33,781 nt of DNA from Acidovorax sp. Root219. GTDB lineage: Bacteria > Pseudomonadota > Gammaproteobacteria > Burkholderiales > Burkholderiaceae_C. The stretch lies in NCBI RefSeq assembly GCF_001428665.1, contig NZ_LMIJ01000010.1, positions 1 through 33,781 on the forward strand. Direction: 5' to 3'. This document shows positions 25,599 to 32,999 of this stretch, piece after piece. The stretch's first letter is position 1. Each line of letters begins with the position of its first letter. A program made the position numbers and the translations under genes. The notes beneath the pieces were generated by a model. The model made no database searches. It was given only the letters and a program-made list of their open reading frames with translations, and was not told the origin of the DNA.

Positions 25599-25643
25599 AA
25601 AAAACCAGGGAGAGCAAAGGCCCCTGAGGCCCTTGCCCTCCCT
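25599..25643 (-). terminator. Intrinsic terminator after binding-protein gene 2
   Basis: A 16-bp stem joins 25628-25643 with 25607-25622, with a 5-base loop. In the minus-strand RNA the two non-Watson-Crick positions become G-U pairs, and the stem is followed by GG then six U. On the plus strand the same positions are A-C mismatches, so the hairpin is built for the minus transcript. It lies between the first binding-protein gene of the operon and the DppB-like permease. Confidence 0.85.
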
Positions 25644-25656
25644 CTGCAAGGATAGA

Positions 25657-27237
25657 TCAGTTCACCTTGACCGTACGCATGTCCACGCGGTTATCGGCGC
25701 GGTGGACGACCTCGATGTTCTTCTTCATGGCCCATGGGATCACCTGGTCATACAGGGGAATGTGCGAGACGGTGTCGTTGGACAGTTGCAGCGCCTCGGT
25801 CAGCATGCGGGTGCGCACGGGGGCATCGGTCTCGGCCTTGATGCGGTCCACCAGGTAGTCCATGCGCTGGTTGCTGTAGCGGCCCACGTTGTAGTTGCCG
25901 TCACCGCCCTGGCCCACGGTGCGCACCAGCGATTGCAGGCTGTACAGCGCGTCGAAGGTCGGCACGCCCCAGCCGAGCATGTAGATGCTGGCTTCGTAGC
26001 GCTGGATCATGGGGAAATAGGTCACCAGCGGCAGCGTGCGCAGCTTGGCCTTCACGCCGATGCGCGACCACATGGCGGTCACGGCCTGGCAGATGGCTTC
26101 GTCGTTGATGTAGCGGTTGTTGGGGCAGGCAAAGTCCACCTCGAAGCCATCGGGGTAGCCGGCTTCTGCCAGCAGCTTCTTGGAGGCATCGACGCTGTAG
26201 GGGAAGCGCTTGCCCACGGCTTCGGTGTAGCCGGCCACCTGCGGTGCCACGAGCGTGCCGGTGGGCTTGCCCAGGCCGCGCAGGGTGACGCGCTCCAGCG
26301 CGGCCGTGTCGATGGCCTGGTACAGCGCCTTGCGCACCTTGACATCCTTGAGCGGGTTCTTGCCCTTGATGTTGGAGCCCGGCAGCTCTTCGCGGAACTG
26401 GTCCATGCCCAGGAAGATGGTGCGGTTTTCGAGGCCGTCGATCACCTTCAGGTTGGTGTCCTGGCGCAGGCGGCCCAGGTCCTGGGGTGCGGGGTCGAGC
26501 ACCATGTCCACCTCACCCGAGAGCAGCGCGGCGATGCGGGTCGCAGCCGACTTGATGGGGGTGTAGACGATCTCCGTCACGTTGCCGTCCATCTTGCCCC
26601 ACCAGTTGGGGTTGCGCTTGAACACCATCTTCACGTCGGGCTGCCAGGAGTCGAGCGTGTAGGGGCCCGTGCCCATGGCGTTTCGGTGGGCAAAATTCTC
26701 GTCCGTGCCCTTGATGTCCTTGGGTTCCACGGACTTGTTCTTTTCGGCCCAGGCCTTGCTCATCATGCGCAACTCGGTCATCTGGCGCAGCAGCACGGGG
26801 TTGGGAGCCGACAAGATGATGTCAACGGTTTGCGCATCGACCTTGTTGACCTTGCTGATGCCCTGCACGTAGGGTGTGAAGTTGGAGGTCTTGGCCATAG
26901 CCCGCTGCAGCGAGTACACGGCATCGTCGGCAGTGAACGCCGAGCCATCATGGAACTTGACGCCCTGGCGCAGCGTGAAACGCACCTGCGTGGGGGTCAC
27001 TTCCTTCCACGCGGTGGCCAGGACGGGCTCCACCTCGAAAGTCTTGCTGTTGTAGTACACCAGGCTTTCATACACATTGGCATGGATGCCGTTTTGCAAT
27101 GCATTGTTTTGGGAATGAATATCCCACGTGGCGATTTCGCCCTGGCTCGCCCATTTGAATGGTTTGGCATGCGCTCCCGTGGCCATCAGCATGGCGGCAG
27201 CTGCGGCAATCGACAGCAGGCTGAGATTGAGTTTCAT
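25657..27237 (-). CDS. Peptide-type ABC substrate-binding protein 2 (DppA-like)
   Basis: Family-5 solute-binding protein of 526 residues and the first gene of the operon. The signal peptide MKLNLSLLSIAAAAAMLMAT ends at AHA before KPFKWASQGEIATWDIH. Landmarks are GVKFHDGSAFTADDAVYSL, GTGPYTL and VRKALYQAIDTAAL. A ribosome-binding site (AGAGG) precedes the ATG. The paralogue encoded further down shares long stretches, but binding-pocket regions differ (WDIHSQNNALQ here, MDPHSLNESLQ there), so the two may recognise different ligands and feed one permease. A terminator directly follows the gene, which should give this product a surplus over the membrane parts. Confidence 0.94.
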   Translation of the reverse strand: MKLNLSLLSIAAAAAMLMATGAHAKPFKWASQGEIATWDIHSQNNALQNGIHANVYESLVYYNSKTFEVEPVLATAWKEVTPTQVRFTLRQGVKFHDGSAFTADDAVYSLQRAMAKTSNFTPYVQGISKVNKVDAQTVDIILSAPNPVLLRQMTELRMMSKAWAEKNKSVEPKDIKGTDENFAHRNAMGTGPYTLDSWQPDVKMVFKRNPNWWGKMDGNVTEIVYTPIKSAATRIAALLSGEVDMVLDPAPQDLGRLRQDTNLKVIDGLENRTIFLGMDQFREELPGSNIKGKNPLKDVKVRKALYQAIDTAALERVTLRGLGKPTGTLVAPQVAGYTEAVGKRFPYSVDASKKLLAEAGYPDGFEVDFACPNNRYINDEAICQAVTAMWSRIGVKAKLRTLPLVTYFPMIQRYEASIYMLGWGVPTFDALYSLQSLVRTVGQGGDGNYNVGRYSNQRMDYLVDRIKAETDAPVRTRMLTEALQLSNDTVSHIPLYDQVIPWAMKKNIEVVHRADNRVDMRTVKVN

Positions 27238-27254
27238 GAAACCTCTTCAACAAT

Positions 27255-27267
27255 GTAAAAGTTTTAC
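27255..27267. promoter_or_regulatory. Palindrome just upstream of the peptide-ABC operon
   Basis: GTAAAA-G-TTTTAC is a perfect 13-base palindrome, 18 bases upstream of the start of binding-protein gene 2. It is AT-rich in GC-rich surroundings. Position suits an operator or a regulatory element in the 5' leader. The rest of the gap up to 27660 shows no gene I would support. Confidence 0.45.
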
Positions 27268-27660
27268 TATGCAGTAAATAGCGGCCATCGGCCAACGGGA
27301 AATCCCTGAATCCCGCCCCCCCGCGAGGGACTATTTGTGCCCCGGTGAAGCACATTGGCATGCAAGTAAGGTGCCAGCCCCATGCCGCCCTTCACGACCA
27401 CTGGGCGATCAGTCGGCAGGCCTTGCAGGGCCTGGATCCGGGCATTTGCACCACGGCAGCCCACGGCTTGGGGGTTTCCGCCCTGCCGGGCCGAGGCAAG
27501 GCCGCCACCGCCCCCTGCAGCGAGCCACCCTCCACCCGCGCAACCACCCTTGCGCCGCGTGCCAGGGGAGATACTTGTCGGCCCATTCAAAATGCCCAAC
27601 CAGTGCAACCCATTTGCCAATCGATGGCAGCGCGCAATAAAACCAATCAGCGTCGGAAAT
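27268..27660. other. Non-coding stretch between peptide operon and porin terminator
   Basis: About 390 bases without a credible gene. Open frames exist on both strands but give Gly/Ala/Pro/Arg-rich translations, lack ribosome-binding sites and run into the neighbouring terminator. Part of this stretch must carry the promoter of the peptide operon, but I cannot place its -35/-10 boxes with confidence. Confidence 0.5.
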
Positions 27661-27661
27661 A

Positions 27662-27689
27662 AAAAAAGCCGCCCGAAGGCGGCTTTTTT
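27662..27689 (-). terminator. Intrinsic terminator of the Omp32-like porin gene
   Basis: GCCGCC (27668-27673) and GGCGGC (27678-27683) are flanked by A6 and T6. Read on the minus strand the loop is UUCG, a stable tetraloop, and the U-run follows. It sits 43 bases past the porin stop. The symmetric A/T flanks could also let it stop plus-strand transcripts. Confidence 0.93.
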
Positions 27690-27731
27690 GTATTCATCCA
27701 TTGATGGCTGGCATATAGCCAACCGTCAATA

Positions 27732-28781
27732 TCAGAAGCTGTGGCGAATACCGAAGTCGTAACCGCTGGAGTTGCGGCCAGCTGCAGTCACGGAACCGTT
27801 CAGAGCTTGAGCGGCGCCGTTCTTGTTCTTCACAGCAGCTGCGGTAGCGTACACAGCGGTGCGCTTCGACAGGTTGTGCACGTAGCCCAGAGCAAACTTG
27901 TTGCTACGTGGGTCAGGACCAGCGACGTCCACTTCGTACGTGGAGTAAGCCAGACGGATTTCGCCAGCGCCCACGGGGATCAGACCACCGATGAGCCAGC
28001 CTCGGCCTTCGGCGCCGTTCTTGATGTCGTCGCTGTTGTAGTGAGCCATGACCTTGGCCATGCCGAAGTCATACTGACCACCCAGGTTCCAAGCCTTGAT
28101 GTCGGCGTTCAGGAACTTGGTTTGCGAAACGGCCAGAGCCACATTGATAGGGCCGTTGGCCCAACCAGCGCGCAGTGCCAGGCCGTTGCCGTCCTTCTTG
28201 TTGGCAACGTTGCTCAGGTTTTCACCCATGTAGTACTGTGCCTGGCCGTAGAAACCGCCCAGGTTGCCTGGCAGGAAGTAGCCAATGGCGTTCGAAGCGC
28301 GGATGGTGGTTGGGCCACCCAGGCTGGAGTTCAGCGTTTGGGTCGTGCCAACACCGTTCGTGCCGAACGGATCGAACACGGTCAGGTTCCAGAATTGTGG
28401 GGTGTAGTCACGGCCCAGACGCACTTCACCGAAGCCGCCGTTCAGGCTAACCGTCGAACGACGGTTGAACACCAGGCCGCCGGAACCGTTAGCACCGGTG
28501 GTTTGGTTGTTGGTGTTGGTCGAACCGCCACGGCCGTCGTCGTTGGTCAGGCCGGCTTCCAGCCAGAACGAAGCAGACAGGCCACCGCCCAGATCTTCAA
28601 CGCCGCGGAAACCCAGACGGCTGCTGTTGTAGCCGGAGTTCGTCAGTTGCGAACGGTTGGCAACGCTGCCGTTGCCGTAGGCGTAGGTTGCGTCAACCAC
28701 GCCGAACAGCGTCACGGACGATTGAGCCATTGCAGCGCCGGAAGCAGCCAGCACAGCCAGGGCAATCAGGGATTTTTTCAT
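27732..28781 (-). CDS. General outer-membrane porin, Omp32-like
   Basis: Gram-negative trimeric porin of 349 residues. The signal peptide [19 protein letters not shown] precedes [19 protein letters not shown], the opening shared by Comamonadaceae Omp32 and other betaproteobacterial porins. Landmarks are [42 protein letters not shown] and the C-terminal GIRHSF ending in Phe, the outer-membrane insertion signal. Codon use is narrower than in the neighbours, suggesting very high expression. It has a GGAG ribosome-binding site eight bases before the ATG and its own strong terminator, so it is monocistronic. It is unrelated in family to the LamB-like porin elsewhere in the window and would be the major anion-type pore. 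Confidence 0.95.
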   Translation of the reverse strand: MKKSLIALAVLAASGAAMAQSSVTLFGVVDATYAYGNGSVANRSQLTNSGYNSSRLGFRGVEDLGGGLSASFWLEAGLTNDDGRGGSTNTNNQTTGANGSGGLVFNRRSTVSLNGGFGEVRLGRDYTPQFWNLTVFDPFGTNGVGTTQTLNSSLGGPTTIRASNAIGYFLPGNLGGFYGQAQYYMGENLSNVANKKDGNGLALRAGWANGPINVALAVSQTKFLNADIKAWNLGGQYDFGMAKVMAHYNSDDIKNGAEGRGWLIGGLIPVGAGEIRLAYSTYEVDVAGPDPRSNKFALGYVHNLSKRTAVYATAAAVKNKNGAAQALNGSVTAAGRNSSGYDFGIRHSF

Positions 28782-29110
28782 TGCGAGTTACTCCAAGGTT
28801 AAACATAGGGCGCCGGTACGGGGGGTCTAGGAGTGCCTTGCACCTGCTCAGTCCCGCCGGTTCCCCGGGCCAACCTCCTGGTGGGGAAGTTGTTCTTATT
28901 GCACCAGAGCCCGACCCGTTTCGCAAAGGAATTCACCCACAATTGGCCCGAAAGGGAGATTTCGTTGCAGTGTTGCAACATTTCAGTGCACCCCGGCAAA
29001 ATCCCCCACCTGTGCACCAGCAAAGTGCCTTCCGGCCGTTTTTTGGCATGGCGGCATTTGTGTCCATGTGCAACACCTGTTTCCACATCCATCCTCCCCT
29101 CACACCCGCC
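28782..29110. promoter_or_regulatory. Divergent spacer between porin and coq7
   Basis: This 329-base spacer must hold the strong porin promoter (minus) and the coq7 promoter (plus). A palindrome, GTTGCA-GTGT-TGCAAC, lies at about 28964-28979. I could not assign -35/-10 boxes reliably. No gene is supported inside; open frames crossing it have no ribosome-binding site. Confidence 0.4.
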
Positions 29111-29728
29111 ATGGACGCCTTCCTGACCGCCGCCGACAACGCATTGCGCACCCTTTTTGCAACACCCCGCGCATCGCAGGCCTCCCCCGCTGCCGCCCAT
29201 GCCGAGGCCGCACTGACCCCGGCACAGCGGAAGCTGACGGGGTCGCTGATGCGCGTCAACCACGTGGGCGAAGTCTGTGCGCAGGCGCTCTACACCGCCC
29301 AGGCCGCCGTCACCCGCGATGAACCGCTGCGCCAGCACCTGCTCGCGGCGGCACGGGAAGAAACCGACCACCTAGCCTGGACCCAGGAGCGGCTGGACGC
29401 CCTGGGCGCCCGGCCGAGTGTGCTCAACCCCCTGTGGTTCGCGGGGGCATTCGCCCTGGGCCTCGTGGCGGCCAAGGTCAGCGACCAGGTCAGCCTGGGC
29501 TTTGTGGCAGAAACCGAGAATCAGGTGGCCGCCCACCTACAGGGGCACCTGGCACGCCTGCCTGCTGAGGACCTGGCCTCGCGCGCCGTGGTGGCGCGCA
29601 TGAAGGACGACGAGGAGCGCCATGCCGCGCAGGCGCTGGCCGAAGGCGCCACCGTGCTGCCGGCACCGGCCCGCGCCCTGATGCGGGCCGCCGCCAAGGT
29701 CATGACGACCACGGCACACCACATCTGA
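29111..29728 (+). CDS. coq7: 2-polyprenyl-3-methyl-6-methoxy-1,4-benzoquinone monooxygenase
   Basis: Di-iron hydroxylase of 205 residues catalysing the last ring hydroxylation in ubiquinone synthesis, at the inner membrane. All six expected iron ligands are visible in two four-helix-bundle repeats: E54 (NHVGEVCA), E84 and H87 (EETDHLAW), E136 (AETENQVA), E168 and H171 (DDEERHAA). The hydrophobic stretch [17 protein letters not shown] fits membrane attachment. I chose the ATG at 29111, since upstream sequence in the frame is not Coq7-like. The gene is convergent with the OsmC-family gene, with a CTGGGC/GCCCAG hairpin (29738-29753) between them. It replaces the UbiF-type flavoenzyme of enterics, as is common in betaproteobacteria. 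Confidence 0.96.
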   Translation: MDAFLTAADNALRTLFATPRASQASPAAAHAEAALTPAQRKLTGSLMRVNHVGEVCAQALYTAQAAVTRDEPLRQHLLAAAREETDHLAWTQERLDALGARPSVLNPLWFAGAFALGLVAAKVSDQVSLGFVAETENQVAAHLQGHLARLPAEDLASRAVVARMKDDEERHAAQALAEGATVLPAPARALMRAAAKVMTTTAHHI

Positions 29729-29737
29729 CGCTGGCGT

Positions 29738-29753
29738 CTGGGCGGGTGCCCAG
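29738..29753. terminator. Short hairpin between convergent coq7 and osmC-family genes
   Basis: CTGGGC-GGGT-GCCCAG is a perfect 6-bp stem in the 36-base gap. No T-run follows on either strand, so it is at best a weak or factor-dependent terminator. Confidence 0.35.
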
Positions 29754-29764
29754 GAAAAGAGGCT

Positions 29765-30214
29765 TCAGCCCTCCAAGACCTCGAAGCCGGTGGTGATCTC
29801 GGCCGTCTTGCCCAGCATGATGCTGGCCGAGCAGTATTTTTCGTGGCTCATGGCGATCGCGCGCTCCACGGCGGCGGGGGGAATGCCCTTGCCGGTCACG
29901 GTGAATTGCATGTGGATCTTCGTGAACACCTTGGGATCGACCGGCGCGCGCTCCGTGGTCAGCTTGACGCTGCAGCCGCGCACGTCGTGGCGCCCGCGCT
30001 TCAAGATCAGCACCACGTCATAGGCGGTGCAGCCGCCCGTGCCGGCCAGCACGGTCTCCATGGGGCGCGGTGCCAGGTTCTGCCCGCCATTGGCCGGGTT
30101 GGCCGCATCGGGCGCGCCATCCATGGTCAGGACGTGGCCGCTGCCGGTTTCCGCCACAAACCCCATTCCCGAGCGGGTACCGGCGCCGCCGGTCCAGCTG
30201 ACTGTGCATTCCAT
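29765..30214 (-). CDS. OsmC-family protein (YhfA-like)
   Basis: Protein of 149 residues with the OsmC/Ohr fold. The two conserved cysteines of the peroxidatic pair are C62 (LAGTGGCTAYDVV) and C128 (SHEKYCSASIML). The nearby RPMETVLAG segment and Asn-rich NPANGGQNLAP loop place it nearer the YhfA branch than Ohr or OsmC proper. Its role is presumably thiol-dependent reduction of organic hydroperoxides or handling of reactive small molecules, in the cytoplasm. The start at 30214 is an ATG; ribosome-binding sequence GAGGAGAAA lies a few bases upstream. It is alone on its strand, convergent with coq7, a neighbour that could be sensitive to oxidative damage. Confidence 0.92.
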   Translation of the reverse strand: MECTVSWTGGAGTRSGMGFVAETGSGHVLTMDGAPDAANPANGGQNLAPRPMETVLAGTGGCTAYDVVLILKRGRHDVRGCSVKLTTERAPVDPKVFTKIHMQFTVTGKGIPPAAVERAIAMSHEKYCSASIMLGKTAEITTGFEVLEG

Positions 30215-30334
30215 GTGTGTTTCTCCTCAGTAGTTCATCAAAAAACGTGGCTTTTTTCACGAAATGGACGGGCCACTCCAAAAAATGCGTTGGATTTTGC
30301 TGCATCGCAGCATCCTCTGCGCTAATATTGCGTC

Positions 30335-30467
30335 ATGCGTTGCCCTTTTATCGAAAAGGGACAGGTTCTGGAGAGATATCTCCGCCACCTCCAACGCGCC
30401 GATTGTCTCCTCCATCTCCTCAAAGGATGGATTCAGCCCCGGGCTTTGCGGCCTGGGGCTTTTTTTT
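30335..30467 (+). ncRNA. Candidate small RNA with anti-Shine-Dalgarno motif
   Basis: A likely -10 box TAATAT (30323-30328) precedes a segment with three stems. The first is CCCTTTT/AAAAGGG (30343-30360), the second GGAGA/TCTCC (30370-30383), and the third is the terminator hairpin. Between stems 2 and 3 the RNA is unpaired and pyrimidine-rich. It contains CACCTCC (30386-30392), identical to the 16S rRNA anti-Shine-Dalgarno core, and TCTCCTCC (30406-30413). The transcript would be about 133 nt and end well before ilvA. I recall an Rfam family called betaproteobacteria toxic small RNA with an anti-Shine-Dalgarno motif; membership is plausible but not tested. It could instead be a regulatory leader of ilvA. 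Confidence 0.5.
30435..30467 (+). terminator. Intrinsic terminator of the candidate small RNA
   Basis: AGCCCCGGGC (30435-30444) pairs with GCCTGGGGCT (30451-30460), with one G-U pair and a 6-base loop, followed directly by T8 (30460-30467). No A-run lies on the other side, so it works for the plus strand only. Confidence 0.88.
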
Positions 30468-30516
30468 GCCCGGACGGGACCATCGGCACCGCCTGCATCC
30501 CGGGCGGCAAGGACCA

Positions 30517-30534
30517 AGAACCTGAACAGGTTCT
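30517..30534. repeat. 8-bp palindrome upstream of ilvA, related to the 4.7-kb element ends
   Basis: AGAACCTG-AA-CAGGTTCT is a perfect inverted repeat. Its right half with flank (TGAACAGGTTCT, 30523-30534) is identical to the outer end of the palindromic element at 4964-4975. It may be a solo end of the same repeat family or a regulatory hairpin in the ilvA leader. Confidence 0.4.
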
Positions 30535-30594
30535 AACACCTATGATGTGTGCCCCGCCCGCATGGGCGGCGCGCGCCACAGCCTGCCCCTCGCC

Positions 30595-32154
30595 ATGACC
30601 CACGACCTGACCCCCGCCGACTACCTCAAGAAAATCCTCACCGCCCGTGTGTACGACGTGGCGATCGAGTCGGACCTGGAGCCGGCCCGCGACCTGAGCC
30701 GCCGCCTGAAGAACCGCGTGCTGCTCAAGCGCGAGGACCAGCAGGCGGTGTTCAGCTTCAAGCTGCGCGGCGCCTACAACAAGATGGCGCACCTCACCCC
30801 CGGCCAGCTGCAGCGTGGCGTGATCTGCGCCTCGGCCGGCAACCATGCCCAGGGCGTGGCCATGAGCGCCAGTAAGCTCGGCGCCCGCGCCGTGATCGTG
30901 ATGCCCACCACCACGCCCCAGGTCAAGGTGGATGCCGTGCGCACGCTGGGTGGTGAGGTGGTGCTGCATGGCGAGAGCTATTCCGACGCCTACCAGCACG
31001 CTGCCGAGTTGCAGGCCAAGGAAGGCCTGACCTTCGTGCACCCGTTCGACGACCCGGACGTGATCGCTGGCCAGGGCACCATCGCCATGGAGATCCTGCG
31101 CCAGCTGCAGCGCCTGGGCAGCAATCGCCTGGACGCGGTGTTCGTGGCCATCGGCGGCGGCGGCCTGGTGAGCGGCGTGGCCAACTACATCAAGGCCGTG
31201 CGCCCGGAGATCAAGGTCATCGGCGTGCAGATGAACGACTCGGACGCCATGATCCAGTCCGTGCGGGCGCATGAACGCGTCACGCTGGCCGACGTGGGCC
31301 TGTTCTCCGACGGCACGGCCGTCAAGCTGGTGGGCGAGGAAACCTTCCGCATCGCCAGCGGCCTGGTGGACGAGTTCATCACGGTGGATACCGATGCCGT
31401 CTGCGCGGCCATCAAGGACGTGTTCGTGGACACGCGCAGCATCGTCGAGCCCTCGGGCGCGCTGGCCGTGGCGGCCATCAAGCAGTACGTGGAAACGCAC
31501 CAGACCGAGGGCGAGACCTACGCCGCCATCCTGTGCGGCGCCAACATGAACTTCGACCGCCTGCGCTTCGTCGCCGAGCGCGCCGAGGTGGGCGAGGAGC
31601 GCGAAGCCCTGCTGGCCGTGACCATCCCCGAAGAGCGCGGCAGCTTCCGGCGCTTTTGCGAGGTGGTGGGCGCCCTGCCCGGCGGCCCGCGCAACGTGAC
31701 CGAGTTCAACTACCGCATCAGCGACTCGGCCGAGGCCCATGTGTTCGTGGGCCTCACGGCCCAGGGCAAGGGCGAATCGAAAAAACTCGCGCAGATCTTC
31801 ACGGAGCACGGCTTCGGTGCGCTGGACCTCACGCACGACGAACTGGCCAAGGAGCACCTGCGCCACCTGGTGGGCGGACACTCTTCGCTGGCCCAGGACG
31901 AGCGCCTGCTGCGCTTCGTGTTCCCCGAGCGGCCCGGCGCGCTGCTCAAGTTCCTGAGCCTGATGCAGCCGACCTGGAACATCAGCCTGTTCCACTACCG
32001 CAACCAGGGCGCGGACTACGGCCGCATCCTCGTGGGCATGCAGGTACCGCCCGAAGATTCGGCCACCTTCGACGCCTTCCTCGCCACCCTGGGCTACCCC
32101 TATGTGGAAGAAACGCTGAACCCGGCCTACCGCCTGTTCCTGCGCGCCAAATAG
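30595..32154 (+). CDS. ilvA: Threonine dehydratase, biosynthetic
   Basis: Pyridoxal-phosphate enzyme of 519 residues that deaminates threonine to 2-oxobutyrate, the first step of isoleucine synthesis. The cofactor lysine is K56 in VFSFKLRGAYNK. The substrate loop is SAGNHAQG (80-87) and the phosphate-binding loop GGGGLVSG (187-194). The C-terminal part from about residue 330 carries two ACT-like regulatory modules (LAVTIPEERGSFRRFCEVVG and LRFVFPERPGALLKFLSLM), as in the isoleucine-inhibited, valine-stimulated enzyme; length is close to the 514 residues of the E. coli protein. The ATG at 30595 gives MTHDLTPADYLKKIL, the usual start. The terminator 130 bases upstream separates it from the small RNA unless there is read-through. 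No leader peptide rich in isoleucine is seen. Confidence 0.96.
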   Translation: MTHDLTPADYLKKILTARVYDVAIESDLEPARDLSRRLKNRVLLKREDQQAVFSFKLRGAYNKMAHLTPGQLQRGVICASAGNHAQGVAMSASKLGARAVIVMPTTTPQVKVDAVRTLGGEVVLHGESYSDAYQHAAELQAKEGLTFVHPFDDPDVIAGQGTIAMEILRQLQRLGSNRLDAVFVAIGGGGLVSGVANYIKAVRPEIKVIGVQMNDSDAMIQSVRAHERVTLADVGLFSDGTAVKLVGEETFRIASGLVDEFITVDTDAVCAAIKDVFVDTRSIVEPSGALAVAAIKQYVETHQTEGETYAAILCGANMNFDRLRFVAERAEVGEEREALLAVTIPEERGSFRRFCEVVGALPGGPRNVTEFNYRISDSAEAHVFVGLTAQGKGESKKLAQIFTEHGFGALDLTHDELAKEHLRHLVGGHSSLAQDERLLRFVFPERPGALLKFLSLMQPTWNISLFHYRNQGADYGRILVGMQVPPEDSATFDAFLATLGYPYVEETLNPAYRLFLRAK

Positions 32155-32182
32155 GCGCAGAGGGCAAGCACCGCGCCACCCC

Positions 32183-32989
32183 ATGCAAGCCCTGCGCCAC
32201 TACCTGCTGGCCGTGCAGTTCTTCACCCGCATCCCAATCACCGGGCGGCTGGCCGGCTGGGTGGGCTTCAGCCCCGCCATGCTGCGTGCCAGCGCCGCGC
32301 ACCTGCCCGGCGTGGGCTGGCTCGCTGCGGCTGTGGCGGCGGGGGTGTACGCGGCGCTGGCAATGGCCCTGGCGCCCAACCCGCTGGCCCCGGCCGTGGC
32401 GGCAGTGTTCTGTACCGTGGCCACGGTGCTGCTCACCGGGGGCTTCCATGAGGATGGCCTGGCCGACGTGGCCGATGGCCTGGGCGGCAGCTACGACCGC
32501 GAACGGGCGCTGGACATCATGAAGGATTCGCGCGTCGGCGCCTTCGGCGCCATGGCGCTGGTGCTGGCCCTGCTGGCCAAGGTGAGCTTGCTGGCGCTGC
32601 TCGGCGTGCACAGTCTGGCCACGGCGCTGGCGGCCCTGGTGGGCGGGCATGTGCTGTCGCGCCTGTGGCCGCTGTTCATCGTGCGCCGCCTGCCGCATGT
32701 GGGCGACACCGCCCGATCCAAGAGCAAGCCGCTGGCCGACCAGATCACCGGCGCGGCACTGGTGGTGGCGGCGGCCTGGTGCCTGGCCCCGCTGGCGCTG
32801 GCCTGGTTCTGGAGCTCCACGGCCATCACCCTCGCCGCCGTCACGCTGAGCGCTCTGGGCGCGGCCTGGATGGCCCGGTGGTTCGCACGGCGCCTGCAGG
32901 GCTTTACCGGCGACTGCCTGGGCGCCACGCAGCAGATCGGCGAGATCGGCTTTTACCTGGGTGCCGCGCTGGCCCTGGGGCCGGGCTGA
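32183..32989 (+). CDS. cobS: Adenosylcobinamide-GDP ribazoletransferase (cobalamin synthase)
   Basis: Integral membrane enzyme of 268 residues that joins adenosylcobinamide-GDP with alpha-ribazole to complete adenosylcobalamin, or its phosphate form. Diagnostic motifs are QFFTRIP near the N-terminus, GGFHEDGLADVADGLGG with conserved acidic residues, MKDSRVGAFG, and GFTGDCLGATQQIGEI near the C-terminus. Several hydrophobic helices lie between. The ATG at 32183 gives the typical MQALRHYLLAVQFF opening. It starts 28 bases after ilvA and is followed at 10 bases by the cobC-like gene, so they probably form a unit for nucleotide-loop assembly. Further cob genes may lie beyond the right edge, but none is seen here. 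Confidence 0.95.
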   Translation: MQALRHYLLAVQFFTRIPITGRLAGWVGFSPAMLRASAAHLPGVGWLAAAVAAGVYAALAMALAPNPLAPAVAAVFCTVATVLLTGGFHEDGLADVADGLGGSYDRERALDIMKDSRVGAFGAMALVLALLAKVSLLALLGVHSLATALAALVGGHVLSRLWPLFIVRRLPHVGDTARSKSKPLADQITGAALVVAAAWCLAPLALAWFWSSTAITLAAVTLSALGAAWMARWFARRLQGFTGDCLGATQQIGEIGFYLGAALALGPG

Positions 32990-32999
32990 GGGCCTGGCC

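Noticed and set aside
27267..27722. 151-codon minus-strand frame between the peptide operon and the porin gene
   Set aside because: It reads through the porin terminator hairpin and has a Gly-rich low-complexity middle. No family resemblance.
30335..30598. Leader peptide with Leu codons (CTC runs) as an ilvA attenuator
   Set aside because: The frame has no stop before the terminator and runs into ilvA. There is no Ile or Val run, and the pyrimidine tracts are better explained as anti-Shine-Dalgarno motifs.
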